IMG/VR virus record: IMGVR_UViG_3300042466_000518
Coordinates: 1 to 32,674 of that record
Reading direction: 5' to 3' (one strand)
DNA: 32,674 nucleotides
Origin: a virus
Position 1 is the first letter of the stretch. The number at the start of each line of letters is the position of its first letter. Of this stretch, positions 15,241-21,069 are shown piece after piece. The translations under genes and the position numbers were made by a program. The notes beneath the pieces are model-generated. The model searched no databases. It worked only from the letters and a program-made list of their open reading frames with translations, and was not told the DNA's origin.

Positions 15241-15516
15241 TTAGCACATCTTTCCGCGTGTTTTACCACGCTGGGCAATACCATCAGCTGCTCGTGTGTA
15301 GCCACCAGAAGCCATTTTCTTTTTACGGGGAGCAGAGCCGCCATCGACGTCTTGCGGGACAGGCATTCCTTCACGGAACACGGTGTCTTTTGGGACAGAC
15401 TTTTTAGGGGGCTGAGCCTTGGGCGCTGGCTTCTTAGAAGGGGGAGCACTTTCAGGATTCATGGGCGGCTGGCCCATTTCAGCAGTATAAATGCCGCCTT
15501 CAGCATATTTTTTCAT
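15241..15516 (-). CDS. Tiny Pro/Lys-rich protein ending in an ADGIA motif (copy 2)
   Basis: The protein has 91 residues. It opens MKKYAEGGIYTAEMGQPPMN, has a proline/lysine linker (PPSKKPAPKAQPPKKSVPKD), and ends GGYTRAADGIAQRGKTRGKM-C. The terminal motif is shared with three sister genes, and the last residue is cysteine, as in the sister at 15520-15861. The linker looks disordered. It starts at 15516, 3 bases after the upstream stop. Function is unknown; it could be a virion-packaged basic peptide or an assembly factor. Confidence 0.65.
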   Translation of the reverse strand: MKKYAEGGIYTAEMGQPPMNPESAPPSKKPAPKAQPPKKSVPKDTVFREGMPVPQDVDGGSAPRKKKMASGGYTRAADGIAQRGKTRGKMC

Positions 15517-15519
15517 GAC

Positions 15520-15861
15520 TCAGCACTTTCCGCCGTAGTTCATTTTGATTTGCTTGGCTTTGGTTTTGCCTTTAGAAGCAATGCCATCAGCAGAGCGTGT
15601 AAACCCACCAGAGGCAAGCTTGGTCATAGCTGAGCCTTTGTGCAAACGGCCTTCGTGTTTGTTCACGGCCTTCTGCATCATCTTTTTGTCCATCTTTACG
15701 TCTTCGTGTTTCATATCGCCACCTTTTGCAAATTTACGGCCTTTATCAGCCATGGAAAAATCTTTGCCCACAGACTGTGGGACGCCTGCTTTCTTGGCAA
15801 ACGATGGGTTGTGAGCCACCGCTTCCATGAAATTGTGTTGCTTTTTAGAGCTACTTGGCAT
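15520..15861 (-). CDS. Small basic protein with SKKQ-FM and ADGIA motifs (copy 3)
   Basis: The protein has 113 residues. The N-terminus is MPSSSKKQHNFMEAVAHNPS followed by FAKKAGVPQSVGKDFSMADK, a block I recognise from many small phage-encoded proteins of unknown role. A lysine/methionine-rich middle (MKHEDVKMDKKMMQKAVNKH) follows, and the end is SGGFTRSADGIASKGKTKAK-QIKMNYGGKC. It combines one widespread phage module with the local ADGIA module. The start at 15861 overlaps the upstream stop as TAATG. It is probably soluble and nucleic-acid- or virion-binding by charge, but that is inference. Confidence 0.7.
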   Translation of the reverse strand: MPSSSKKQHNFMEAVAHNPSFAKKAGVPQSVGKDFSMADKGRKFAKGGDMKHEDVKMDKKMMQKAVNKHEGRLHKGSAMTKLASGGFTRSADGIASKGKTKAKQIKMNYGGKC

Positions 15862-16148
15862 TACAAGTACCGACCTTTAGTTTTACCGCGCTGGGCAATG
15901 CCGTCAGCACGCTTAGAAGCAGGGCTAACTTTGCCGCCTTTATTAAAACTTTTACTCCAACGAACGCCATAGCCTTTGCCAACTTTAGCTGGCTCTAGCT
16001 TTCCGCCGCCAAGAGGAACGCTCATGGCTTCACGAAGTCTACTCCCCAATGATGAAGATTCCCCGCCAAAATTTGGAGAACCTTCGTCTCTGGATGGTGG
16101 GGGTGGTGGGGGTGGTGGGGGCGCAGGGTTACCATTTGACATAATCAT
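15861..16148 (-). CDS. Polyproline small protein ending in an ADGIA motif (copy 4)
   Basis: The protein has up to 95 residues. Two starts are possible: ATG at 16148 (3 bases after AAGGA, too close) and ATG at 16142 (MSNGNPAP, 9 bases after it), which I prefer. A run of nine prolines follows (APPPPPPPPPSRDEG), encoded by a C-rich short repeat. Next comes a helix (SSLGSRLREAMSVPLGGG), and the end SKRADGIAQRGKTKGRYL matches three sisters. The proline run may vary between relatives through slippage. Function is unknown. Confidence 0.65.
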   Translation of the reverse strand: MIMSNGNPAPPPPPPPPPSRDEGSPNFGGESSSLGSRLREAMSVPLGGGKLEPAKVGKGYGVRWSKSFNKGGKVSPASKRADGIAQRGKTKGRYL

Positions 16149-16397
16149 TTATCCTTTTTGGCGAATAAGTTGGTCAATTTTTTCTTCCAGCCTGTTAAAG
16201 CGCTGGTCAATGTGATCAGTAATCCGCTCAACTTCTGCTTGAGTAACGTTATCACGTGCGACCTCCTCGCGAGTTTTGTTCAAGAGAATGCTGATGCGAG
16301 CAAGTTCTCTGAACTTTTCGTTCATTATGTAGCCAATCAAGCCGACAAGAATTGTTAAGACTGTTGACCATACTGTATTGAGATCTAGCATTTCCAT
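16149..16397 (-). CDS. Membrane-anchored coiled-coil protein, possible lysis or envelope factor
   Basis: The protein has 82 residues. A single N-terminal transmembrane segment (VWSTVLTILVGLIGYIMNEK, residues ~9-26) is followed by a long amphipathic charged helix (RISILLNKTREEVARDNVTQ-AEVERITDHIDQRFNRLEEKIDQLI) with heptad-like spacing. The layout matches small phage membrane proteins sometimes called holin-like or spanin-like, but no family-specific motif confirms it. The start overlaps the DUF6321-like gene by 13 bases. It is the only membrane protein in this part of the virion cluster. An endolysin gene is not seen nearby, so the lysis role stays open. Confidence 0.7.
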   Translation of the reverse strand: MEMLDLNTVWSTVLTILVGLIGYIMNEKFRELARISILLNKTREEVARDNVTQAEVERITDHIDQRFNRLEEKIDQLIRQKG

Positions 16398-16630
16398 GCT
16401 CTAAGCGATTTGTTGATGCGTGAGTCTGGATCTTTGGCGGTTTTGGCGGAGGTTAGCTTCTTCTTCATGCCTTCCATCCTCGCACAGAATGAATCTTTGC
16501 GGGAGCCGCCTTCCGGCTGGGGAGGTTTCAAGTTCATGCCTTGCGCTTTCGCGGAGGCGCGACCCTTGGCGTTCAAACCACCTTTGGGGTTCTTGCCCTC
16601 TTTCCTCTGCCATGCTGGACTTTTAGCCAT
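16385..16630 (-). CDS. DUF6321-like small basic protein
   Basis: The protein has 81 residues. It begins MAKSPAWQRKEGKNPKGGLN followed by AKGRASAKAQG, the block I recognise as DUF6321 from aquatic phages. The second half carries SFCARMEGMKKKLT and ends SRINKSLRAWKC, another motif common in phage small proteins. The Lys/Arg/Gly content and small size put it with the ADGIA-motif proteins downstream, although it lacks that motif. It overlaps both neighbours (8 bases upstream, 13 downstream), so it depends on coupled translation. The biochemical role is unknown. Confidence 0.75.
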   Translation of the reverse strand: MAKSPAWQRKEGKNPKGGLNAKGRASAKAQGMNLKPPQPEGGSRKDSFCARMEGMKKKLTSAKTAKDPDSRINKSLRAWKC

Positions 16631-16913
16631 AGAAAAACGTCACTGACGCAATGTTTGTTAATGTTGCATAAACATCCGTTTCAAACAGCACCCCTTCCTG
16701 TGGTATCGCCACATAAAAAGAATTTGGGTTTGAGTTTGATGGGATGTCAATTTCAATCAATACTGTGCCACTCGCGCCGCCATCTCTTAACAATAAAGTT
16801 CCAGCAGTGCTTGCTGTGGCACAAATTGAAAAACCTTTAACACGAGTGCGGCCCACATACACAGAACCAGTTGAGTTTCTGTGTGTTGAACTTACGTCAC
16901 CTTGCATAGCCAT
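16623..16913 (-). CDS. Small beta-rich virion protein, possible decoration protein
   Basis: The preferred start is ATG at 16913 (MAMQGDVSSTHRNSTG), 7 bases after AAGGAG; the frame also offers a TTG two codons earlier. The 96 residues form strands: SVYVGRTRVKGFSICATAST, TLLLRDGGASGTVLIEIDIP, then FYVAIPQEGVLFETDVYATL and SVTFFYG. The RTRVKG, DGGxSGT and PGEGVLF-like motifs are typical of a small beta-sandwich found near capsid genes in tailed phages. A UUCG hairpin lies upstream of the ribosome site. Decoration or minor tail protein are both possible. Confidence 0.7.
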   Translation of the reverse strand: MAMQGDVSSTHRNSTGSVYVGRTRVKGFSICATASTAGTLLLRDGGASGTVLIEIDIPSNSNPNSFYVAIPQEGVLFETDVYATLTNIASVTFFYG

Positions 16914-16932
16914 AATCAATCTCCTTGTAAAT

Positions 16933-16948
16933 GGGGGCCGAAGCCCCC
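16933..16948 (-). terminator. UUCG-loop hairpin between two virion genes
   Basis: On the minus strand a perfect 6-bp GC stem (GGGGGC / GCCCCC) closes a TTCG tetraloop. It lies just after the stop of the gene at 16957-17385 and ~20 bases before the next start. The run after it (ATTTACAAGG) has no real U-tract, so it may be a leaky terminator, an attenuator or an mRNA-protecting hairpin. Confidence 0.55.
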
Positions 16949-16956
16949 TAGATCAA

Positions 16957-17385
16957 TTAAGCAGAAGCTGGGAAAGAAGAGCCGTCTGAGTTGCGTACTG
17001 TGTAAGTTACGCTCAACACCCCAGCAGAGGCTGCGGTTGCGGTGAAACTTAACTGAGCATCGGTAGCACCTACGTTAGCCATAGTGCCTACGTTGGCTGC
17101 GGTCACAACCAGATTGTTTAAACCAGCTGCTGTAGAAACAGTACCAATGATGGTTCCGCCAACAGTCACGTTAGGTGTGCCAGCAGCGCCGGTAGTCATG
17201 TAGGCTTGCACGTTGCTGATGATAGAACCTGCTGGAATCCAGCAAGTCACAGCGGAGCCAGCGACCAGAGTGATTTGTTGAGTAACTTGAGTTGCGCCGG
17301 TGTTGCGAACTGTGCCAGCAGTAGTGCCGGTTGTGTCTTTGACAGTGCCAAGCAGCCAAGGGCCGAGGTGAGTTGCGAATCCCAT
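16957..17385 (-). CDS. Beta-rich virion protein, likely capsid-associated
   Basis: The protein has 142 residues. MGFATHLGPWLLGTVKDTTG then TTAGTVRNTGATQVTQQITL is a start I recognise from small structural proteins encoded right behind the capsid gene in aquatic phages. The rest is rich in Thr, Ala, Gly and Val, with strand-turn patterns (TCWIPAGSIISNVQAYMTTG, VLSVTYTVRNSDGSS). AAGGA is 7 bases before the ATG at 17385. It is separated from the capsid gene by the strongest terminator in the late module and by an inverted-repeat leader, so its level may be set independently of the capsid protein. A decoration or cement role is plausible but unproven. Confidence 0.7.
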   Translation of the reverse strand: MGFATHLGPWLLGTVKDTTGTTAGTVRNTGATQVTQQITLVAGSAVTCWIPAGSIISNVQAYMTTGAAGTPNVTVGGTIIGTVSTAAGLNNLVVTAANVGTMANVGATDAQLSFTATAASAGVLSVTYTVRNSDGSSFPASA

Positions 17386-17410
17386 GATGTATTCCTTACA
17401 TACAAGTTAA

Positions 17411-17454
17411 GTGCATCAATCGGTATGTACGTCTGCCGGGACAGTTTGATGCAC
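17411..17454. repeat. Inverted repeat in the leader between capsid terminator and next gene
   Basis: Perfect 9-bp arms GTGCATCAA (17411-17419) and TTGATGCAC (17446-17454) are separated by 26 bases. In minus-strand RNA they would form a long hairpin ~35 bases before the start of the gene at 16957-17385. It could be an operator, an RNase processing site or a stability element. Confidence 0.6.
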
Positions 17455-17482
17455 CGGAAAGCCCGGATTGAGAACAATATAC

Positions 17483-17511
17483 AACAAAAGAAAAAGGGGC
17501 ACAAGGCCCCT
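17483..17511 (-). terminator. Intrinsic terminator after the major capsid gene
   Basis: Minus-strand reading gives the stem AGGGGC, loop CTTGT, stem GCCCCT, then a U-rich tail (TTTTCTTTTGTTG). Stem positions are 17506-17511 and 17495-17500. It lies 24 bases downstream of the capsid stop codon and has all the parts of a rho-independent terminator. Confidence 0.85.
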
Positions 17512-17516
17512 CTTCA

Positions 17517-17536
17517 AATATTTCCGAAGAAATATT
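17517..17536 (-). other. UUCG hairpin overlapping the capsid stop codon
   Basis: A perfect 8-bp stem (AATATTTC / GAAATATT) closes a TTCG loop on the minus strand, directly before the intrinsic terminator. Its 5' arm includes two bases of the capsid stop codon. Very stable loops of this kind often protect the 3' end of abundant mRNA from exonucleases. Confidence 0.7.
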
Positions 17537-18443
17537 AGGCTCCGGGTGAACCGAAGATACCCAGTGGGTCAGACACGCCGAAGCTGTAACGCTCACGGGC
17601 TTTGTAACGAACGTTGCCGGTATCAAAATCCCCGTCCATTCCAGTGCTCATAGGGGTGCGCACGAAGTGCTTCAAGCCGTTAGGCACGTCAGTCAACAAG
17701 AACCAAGCATTGGGGTCTGTCAAGAAGTGGTTAACGGTGTAACCTTCAGGAATAGAACCATTGTTTTTCAATGCGTTGATGTCGTTGTCAGTTGTACCAA
17801 CACGCAATTCAGTTTCGAGCAAGCGAGTTGCAACGAACATGTTTGCTGGAGGAACGACCAACTTCTTAGGCTTGGCAGCGATGAGCAAACCGCGCTCGTC
17901 TGTCCAAGCGGCGATTTGAATAACTGCGTTTTCCAACGAAGTTTCGTTCAAGTCAGCTGCTGTGGCAGGACGGTTGCTGTTTGTACCACCGGAAACCAAG
18001 GGGTGTGCTGTAGAGCACAACACCTGACCGTCGCCGTATGTAGGGCCGCCAGCAAAAGCGTTGTTCAGGACGTAAGCGGCCTTAACTTGCTTTGTGTAAG
18101 CCATACCACGGGCCAGAGCCTTGGTATAACGTGAAGACAGGCTGTCATACAAGTTATCTTCCACAGCTTCCTCTGTGATGGAGAAGCCCATCGCAATGGT
18201 TTCGTGGGTGTAACGTGCAGTCCATGCTTCTTGTGCATTGTCATAAGCGATGGCAGAGCCTTCATTCTTGACAGGTGCAGCAGAGAAGCCAGAAAGCTTT
18301 GTCTCTTCTTCGAAACTACGCTCAGATGACTCTGTTTCGTAGATTTCTTTGTGCTCTTCGCCGTATTTAGCGTACTCAAGACCAAACAATGCGTTCAGAC
18401 CGGGGAGCAACTCTTTCAGTAGTTGTGCGCGTGAAATAGCCAT
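17535..18443 (-). CDS. Major capsid protein, HK97-fold (Mu gpT-like)
   Basis: The protein has 302 residues. Recognisable parts run in order: a helical start MAISRAQLLKELLPGLNALF; an extended acidic arm (EIYETESSERSFEEETKLSG); GSAIAYDNAQEAWTARYTHE and AMGFSITEEAVEDNLYDSLS; DGQVLCSTAHPLVSGG; RGLLIAAKPKKLVVPPAN; and the P/A-domain end DPNAWFLLTDVPNGLKHFVR with RYKARERYSFGVSDPLGIFG. This matches gpT-type major head subunits (about 300 residues), which form the T-number shell around the scaffold. GGAG is 9 bases before the ATG. It follows the decoration-like gene closely (13 bases) and is followed by two hairpins and a terminator, as expected for the most abundant virion mRNA. Confidence 0.88.
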   Translation of the reverse strand: MAISRAQLLKELLPGLNALFGLEYAKYGEEHKEIYETESSERSFEEETKLSGFSAAPVKNEGSAIAYDNAQEAWTARYTHETIAMGFSITEEAVEDNLYDSLSSRYTKALARGMAYTKQVKAAYVLNNAFAGGPTYGDGQVLCSTAHPLVSGGTNSNRPATAADLNETSLENAVIQIAAWTDERGLLIAAKPKKLVVPPANMFVATRLLETELRVGTTDNDINALKNNGSIPEGYTVNHFLTDPNAWFLLTDVPNGLKHFVRTPMSTGMDGDFDTGNVRYKARERYSFGVSDPLGIFGSPGA

Positions 18444-18456
18444 GGTAAGTTACTCC

Positions 18457-19035
18457 TTAGATACCGGTGGTATTGTTATACGAGTGAGTGTTGATCTTAA
18501 CGATCAGCTCAACGTATGTGGTTGATGTAACAGCAGTCTCAGGCACAACATCAATGATACGAATTGGCAAGGTAGCCGTAATATCAGTAGAAGTTGTAAT
18601 TGCTTGAGTTGAATTGCCGGTGTTTGTATTACCAGAATTCAATGCCACGGGAGCGTTTTGGCCAACAGCAGCGCGGGTCAAAGTAGACATGGTGGTGCCA
18701 GAAGACACAACTGCCACTTTAAACAAAGCTGTAGGATCATCAACAACATAAGCCAACACGTTGGTTACGCCAGATGACGGAGCATACTGGGCTTGAACGG
18801 TTTGACCAGATGAGTTGGTGTACTGAACGCCAACGCAAACGCCAACGCATTGTGCAGCGGCAGTACCGCTGGCAATCACTTTGCATGAGCCGGAAGCTAG
18901 CATTTCAACGAGGTCGCCATCAAAGACAGCGCCGGAATCGACTGGGATCAGTCGAGTAGAACCCGCATAGGGATTTCCGCCAATACGATTGACTGGCTGA
19001 AAACCATAGGGCTTATCAACGGTAGGATATGCCAT
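18457..19035 (-). CDS. Capsid decoration / cement-like protein
   Basis: The protein has 192 residues. MAYPTVDKPYGFQPVNRIGG followed by NPYAGSTRLIPVDSGAVFDG and DLVEM is a start I know from proteins encoded immediately before the capsid gene in many marine and freshwater phages. The remaining sequence is strand-rich (CVGVCVGVQYTNSSGQTVQA, VLAYVVDDPTALFKVAVVSS) and ends IRIIDVVPETAVTSTTYVEL. The family is often found in virions at capsid-like abundance, so a decoration or cement role is likely. GGAG is 6 bases before the ATG. It lies between the scaffold block and the capsid gene, in the usual order. Confidence 0.75.
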   Translation of the reverse strand: MAYPTVDKPYGFQPVNRIGGNPYAGSTRLIPVDSGAVFDGDLVEMLASGSCKVIASGTAAAQCVGVCVGVQYTNSSGQTVQAQYAPSSGVTNVLAYVVDDPTALFKVAVVSSGTTMSTLTRAAVGQNAPVALNSGNTNTGNSTQAITTSTDITATLPIRIIDVVPETAVTSTTYVELIVKINTHSYNNTTGI

Positions 19036-19052
19036 TTAAGACTCCAAAAAAT

Positions 19053-19511
19053 TTAAGTACCTTTACCGAAAGTGACCGTGGACTTACGTTCTTTAAACAT
19101 AGGCATCCTCGGATCATTCTCGCGCATGTAGGTGTTATCCACAGAGTTCATCTGAGCTTCCGCTTGTTTGCGGTAGTACTCATTACGTTGCCCTGTAAAT
19201 TCCACAGGTGTTTTGCAAAGCAACAGACCGCCGACTTCAATACTGTCTGGAAACTTACCATTGGTAGAACCAAACAAACGGATTTCGGGGTGGTCAGAAG
19301 CCCTGACGGGTTCCCAGCCTTCACGTAACTTTCCAGAAATGTTCGTGGCGTCGTCTTTACCTAACGATGCAATCCTGATCCAGCGAAACGCATAACCCTC
19401 TTCCGGATTGGGATCGGGCAGAAGTTGCGGTGGCATCCATTGTTTAGGACGCTCCACTTGTTCGCGTGTATCAAGTTCGCGTGTCATACGGTTAGATTTT
19501 TCCATTTTCAT
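19053..19511 (-). CDS. Conserved head-module protein, unknown function
   Basis: The protein has up to 152 residues. Two ATGs are close: 19511 overlaps the scaffold stop, and 19505 (MEKSNRMTREL) has a better distance from GAGG. Conserved-looking blocks are ERPKQWMPPQLLPDPNPEEG, YAFRWIRIASLGKDDATNIS, GKLREGWEPVRASDHPEI and VGGLLLCKTPVEFTGQRNEY. The C-terminus is an Asn/Arg/Lys-rich helix (YYRKQAEAQMNSVDNTYMRE). I recognise this family from the same location, between scaffold and decoration genes, in other aquatic phages, but know of no assigned role. It may help scaffold or prohead assembly. Confidence 0.72.
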   Translation of the reverse strand: MKMEKSNRMTRELDTREQVERPKQWMPPQLLPDPNPEEGYAFRWIRIASLGKDDATNISGKLREGWEPVRASDHPEIRLFGSTNGKFPDSIEVGGLLLCKTPVEFTGQRNEYYRKQAEAQMNSVDNTYMRENDPRMPMFKERKSTVTFGKGT

Positions 19512-20464
19512 TTCCTCATTTCTTCAGCAACCTTACGGGCGTACAGTTCCAACGGAACCCCCAACCGCTTGGCGAGATTCACCTGTGTCTGCGTAAGCAC
19601 GATCTTTTTAGGCGCTGTGCTACGGGTTGCAGGTGCAACTATGTTGGATTTAGTGCGTTGAGGTTTCGCATCAACGGACTCTTCGGCTCCAAACTGATCC
19701 GAGAATCTTTCCCTAATGTCAGCGTTGATACGTCGATAGTATTCATCACTGCCACTCGGAATTCCTTCGCTCACTAAGTCTTCATGCAAGCCTAGGGCAT
19801 AGGCTGTCATTCGCTTGTTGCTTCCAAACCACTGATTTTGGTCTTGCCATGCAAGTAGTTTTTCATCAACGGGCGCAGCTTTAGTGGGCTGTTGGGCGAT
19901 TTGTACAGGAGTTTCTTCTTCCTGTAAAGGGGTGGGTTTAAAATTATTTACTTTATCCGCACGAATCTTCGCAATAGTCAAGGCTTCTTGGGCCTCAACT
20001 AACTTATCAGAGTCGCCAGATTCATAAGCTTCTTTGTACATGCGCTTAGCGTTTTCTACTTCGCTAGACACTACTTTTTTAGCTTGTTCCAAGAGCGCAG
20101 CTTGATTTTGGTTAACAGAACCCTTGAGCTTTTTGTTCTCTTCCAGCACGGTTTGCGCAAGTTTAAGCGCCTCTTCTCTTTCACGTTCAGCCGTTTCTTT
20201 TGCGCGACGTTCTTCGTGATAACCTTTGGTAAAGTGCTTAATACGCTTCTGTACGCTCTCGTCGTACTTGGCCAGCTCTTCGTCCGTTACCTCTTTGGGA
20301 GGTTCAGCCATGGGCTTGCGACCACGGTCTTCAGGAGGTGTATCGTCTACAACCTCAATTTCTGGTTCGCTTTCACCTTCAACTTCAAAGTCAACTTTAT
20401 CGTCGGCCTTGGCGTCTTTAGCTTCAGCTTCGTCAGGGAACTTAAATTCGTCTTTTTCAGCCAT
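19508..20464 (-). CDS. Scaffolding-like acidic coiled-coil protein
   Basis: The protein has 318 residues. The N-terminus is highly acidic and disordered (KFPDEAEAKDAKADDKVDFE, then EPEIEVVDDTPPEDRGR). Residues ~65-170 form a long coiled coil (RIKHFTKGYHEERRAKETAE, REEALKLAQTVLEENKKLKG, ENAKRMYKEAYESGDSDKLV). The C-terminal end is basic (TQVNLAKRLGVPLELYARKV-AEEMRK), the normal capsid-binding end of scaffolds. This charge layout, its size and its position between portal and capsid genes define a scaffold, though the sequence itself has no fixed motif. A strong AAGGAG precedes the ATG at 20464. Confidence 0.8.
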   Translation of the reverse strand: MAEKDEFKFPDEAEAKDAKADDKVDFEVEGESEPEIEVVDDTPPEDRGRKPMAEPPKEVTDEELAKYDESVQKRIKHFTKGYHEERRAKETAEREREEALKLAQTVLEENKKLKGSVNQNQAALLEQAKKVVSSEVENAKRMYKEAYESGDSDKLVEAQEALTIAKIRADKVNNFKPTPLQEEETPVQIAQQPTKAAPVDEKLLAWQDQNQWFGSNKRMTAYALGLHEDLVSEGIPSGSDEYYRRINADIRERFSDQFGAEESVDAKPQRTKSNIVAPATRSTAPKKIVLTQTQVNLAKRLGVPLELYARKVAEEMRK

Positions 20465-20474
20465 GATCTACTCC

Positions 20475-20879
20475 TTAGGTTGGGCGTTGGATACCACGGG
20501 GGTCTTGCACAACAGCCTGAACGGAATCGTCATTGATGAGTCGCCATTCGGTACCATGAATTTTCATGCGGGTGCCAGTGTTGGGTCTAACCAACACAAA
20601 GTCACCAACTTTGCAGCTTGGGCCAGATGGGAAACGGGCCGGATCTTTGAACGCATCAGGGCCAATCTTTGCAACAAACAACACGGGGGAAAGAAGCTCC
20701 TCGTTGTACATCATCTGCGCAGATTTAATAATCCCAGACTCGCTCAATTCTTCCTCTGCCTTGGGCAACATACACAGCAAGTGGTAAGTCGCTGGATCCG
20801 GCACTTGTTTGGCTTTTTCTTCAGCGGAGGTGTTGAGCACACCGCTTAGATCAACCGCACTAACATCAAATTCACTCAT
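20475..20879 (-). CDS. Phage GroES-like co-chaperonin
   Basis: The chosen start is ATG at 20879 (MSEFDVSAVDL), 8 bases after AAGGA; an ATG at 20885 is only 2 bases from it, and the longer frame runs into the overlapping 65-residue gene. The 134 residues include PDPATYHLLCMLPKAEEELS, a mobile-loop-like segment SESGIIKSAQMMYNEELLSP, then VLFVAKIGPDAFKDPARFPS. The end SCKVGDFVLVRPNTGTRMKI with HGTEWRLINDDSVQAVVQDP is the KVGDxVLxxxxxGxxxxxxxxEYxLxxxxxIxAVV pattern of GroES. In T4 the equivalent gp31 replaces host GroES to fold the capsid protein. Here it lies between portal and scaffold, which fits capsid folding. The GroEL-binding loop is unusual. Confidence 0.7.
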   Translation of the reverse strand: MSEFDVSAVDLSGVLNTSAEEKAKQVPDPATYHLLCMLPKAEEELSESGIIKSAQMMYNEELLSPVLFVAKIGPDAFKDPARFPSGPSCKVGDFVLVRPNTGTRMKIHGTEWRLINDDSVQAVVQDPRGIQRPT

Positions 20880-21069
20880 CTTCATATTCCTTAGTTTTTC
20901 GCACGAGGTCAGCAAGTTCATACTGCGCGGTTTGCAGACCTCGGATAGTCCCGCACAGTTCTTTGTAGTGCTCGTGGGATTTAGCTCCACCAGCACTGAC
21001 AACTTCAACCAACTGCTTGACGTGTTCCTCAAGCTTACCGTTCAACACTTCAAGCATATTGGCCATCAT
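20872..21069 (-). CDS. Small coiled-coil protein next to the co-chaperonin
   Basis: The protein has 65 residues, almost wholly helical with heptad spacing: MMANMLEVLNGKLEEHVKQL, SHEHYKELCGTIRGLQTAQY, ELADLVRKTKEYEDE. Its start overlaps the portal stop by 4 bases, and its end overlaps the co-chaperonin start by 8 bases, so it is translated in step with both. The same small gene in the same place is something I associate with aquatic phage head modules, but its function is unknown. It may bridge scaffold and portal or regulate assembly; that is inference. Confidence 0.7.
   Translation of the reverse strand: MMANMLEVLNGKLEEHVKQLVEVVSAGGAKSHEHYKELCGTIRGLQTAQYELADLVRKTKEYEDE

Noticed and set aside
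19135-19143. A second perfect TTATCCACA (DnaA box)
   Set aside because: It lies inside the conserved gene 19053-19511, with no repeats or AT-rich tract around it; probably chance. It also warns that one such 9-mer is weak evidence alone.
20880-21032. 51-codon N-terminal extension of the GroES-like gene
   Set aside because: It overlaps the 65-residue gene wholly, and a ribosome site lies at the right distance before MSEFDV.
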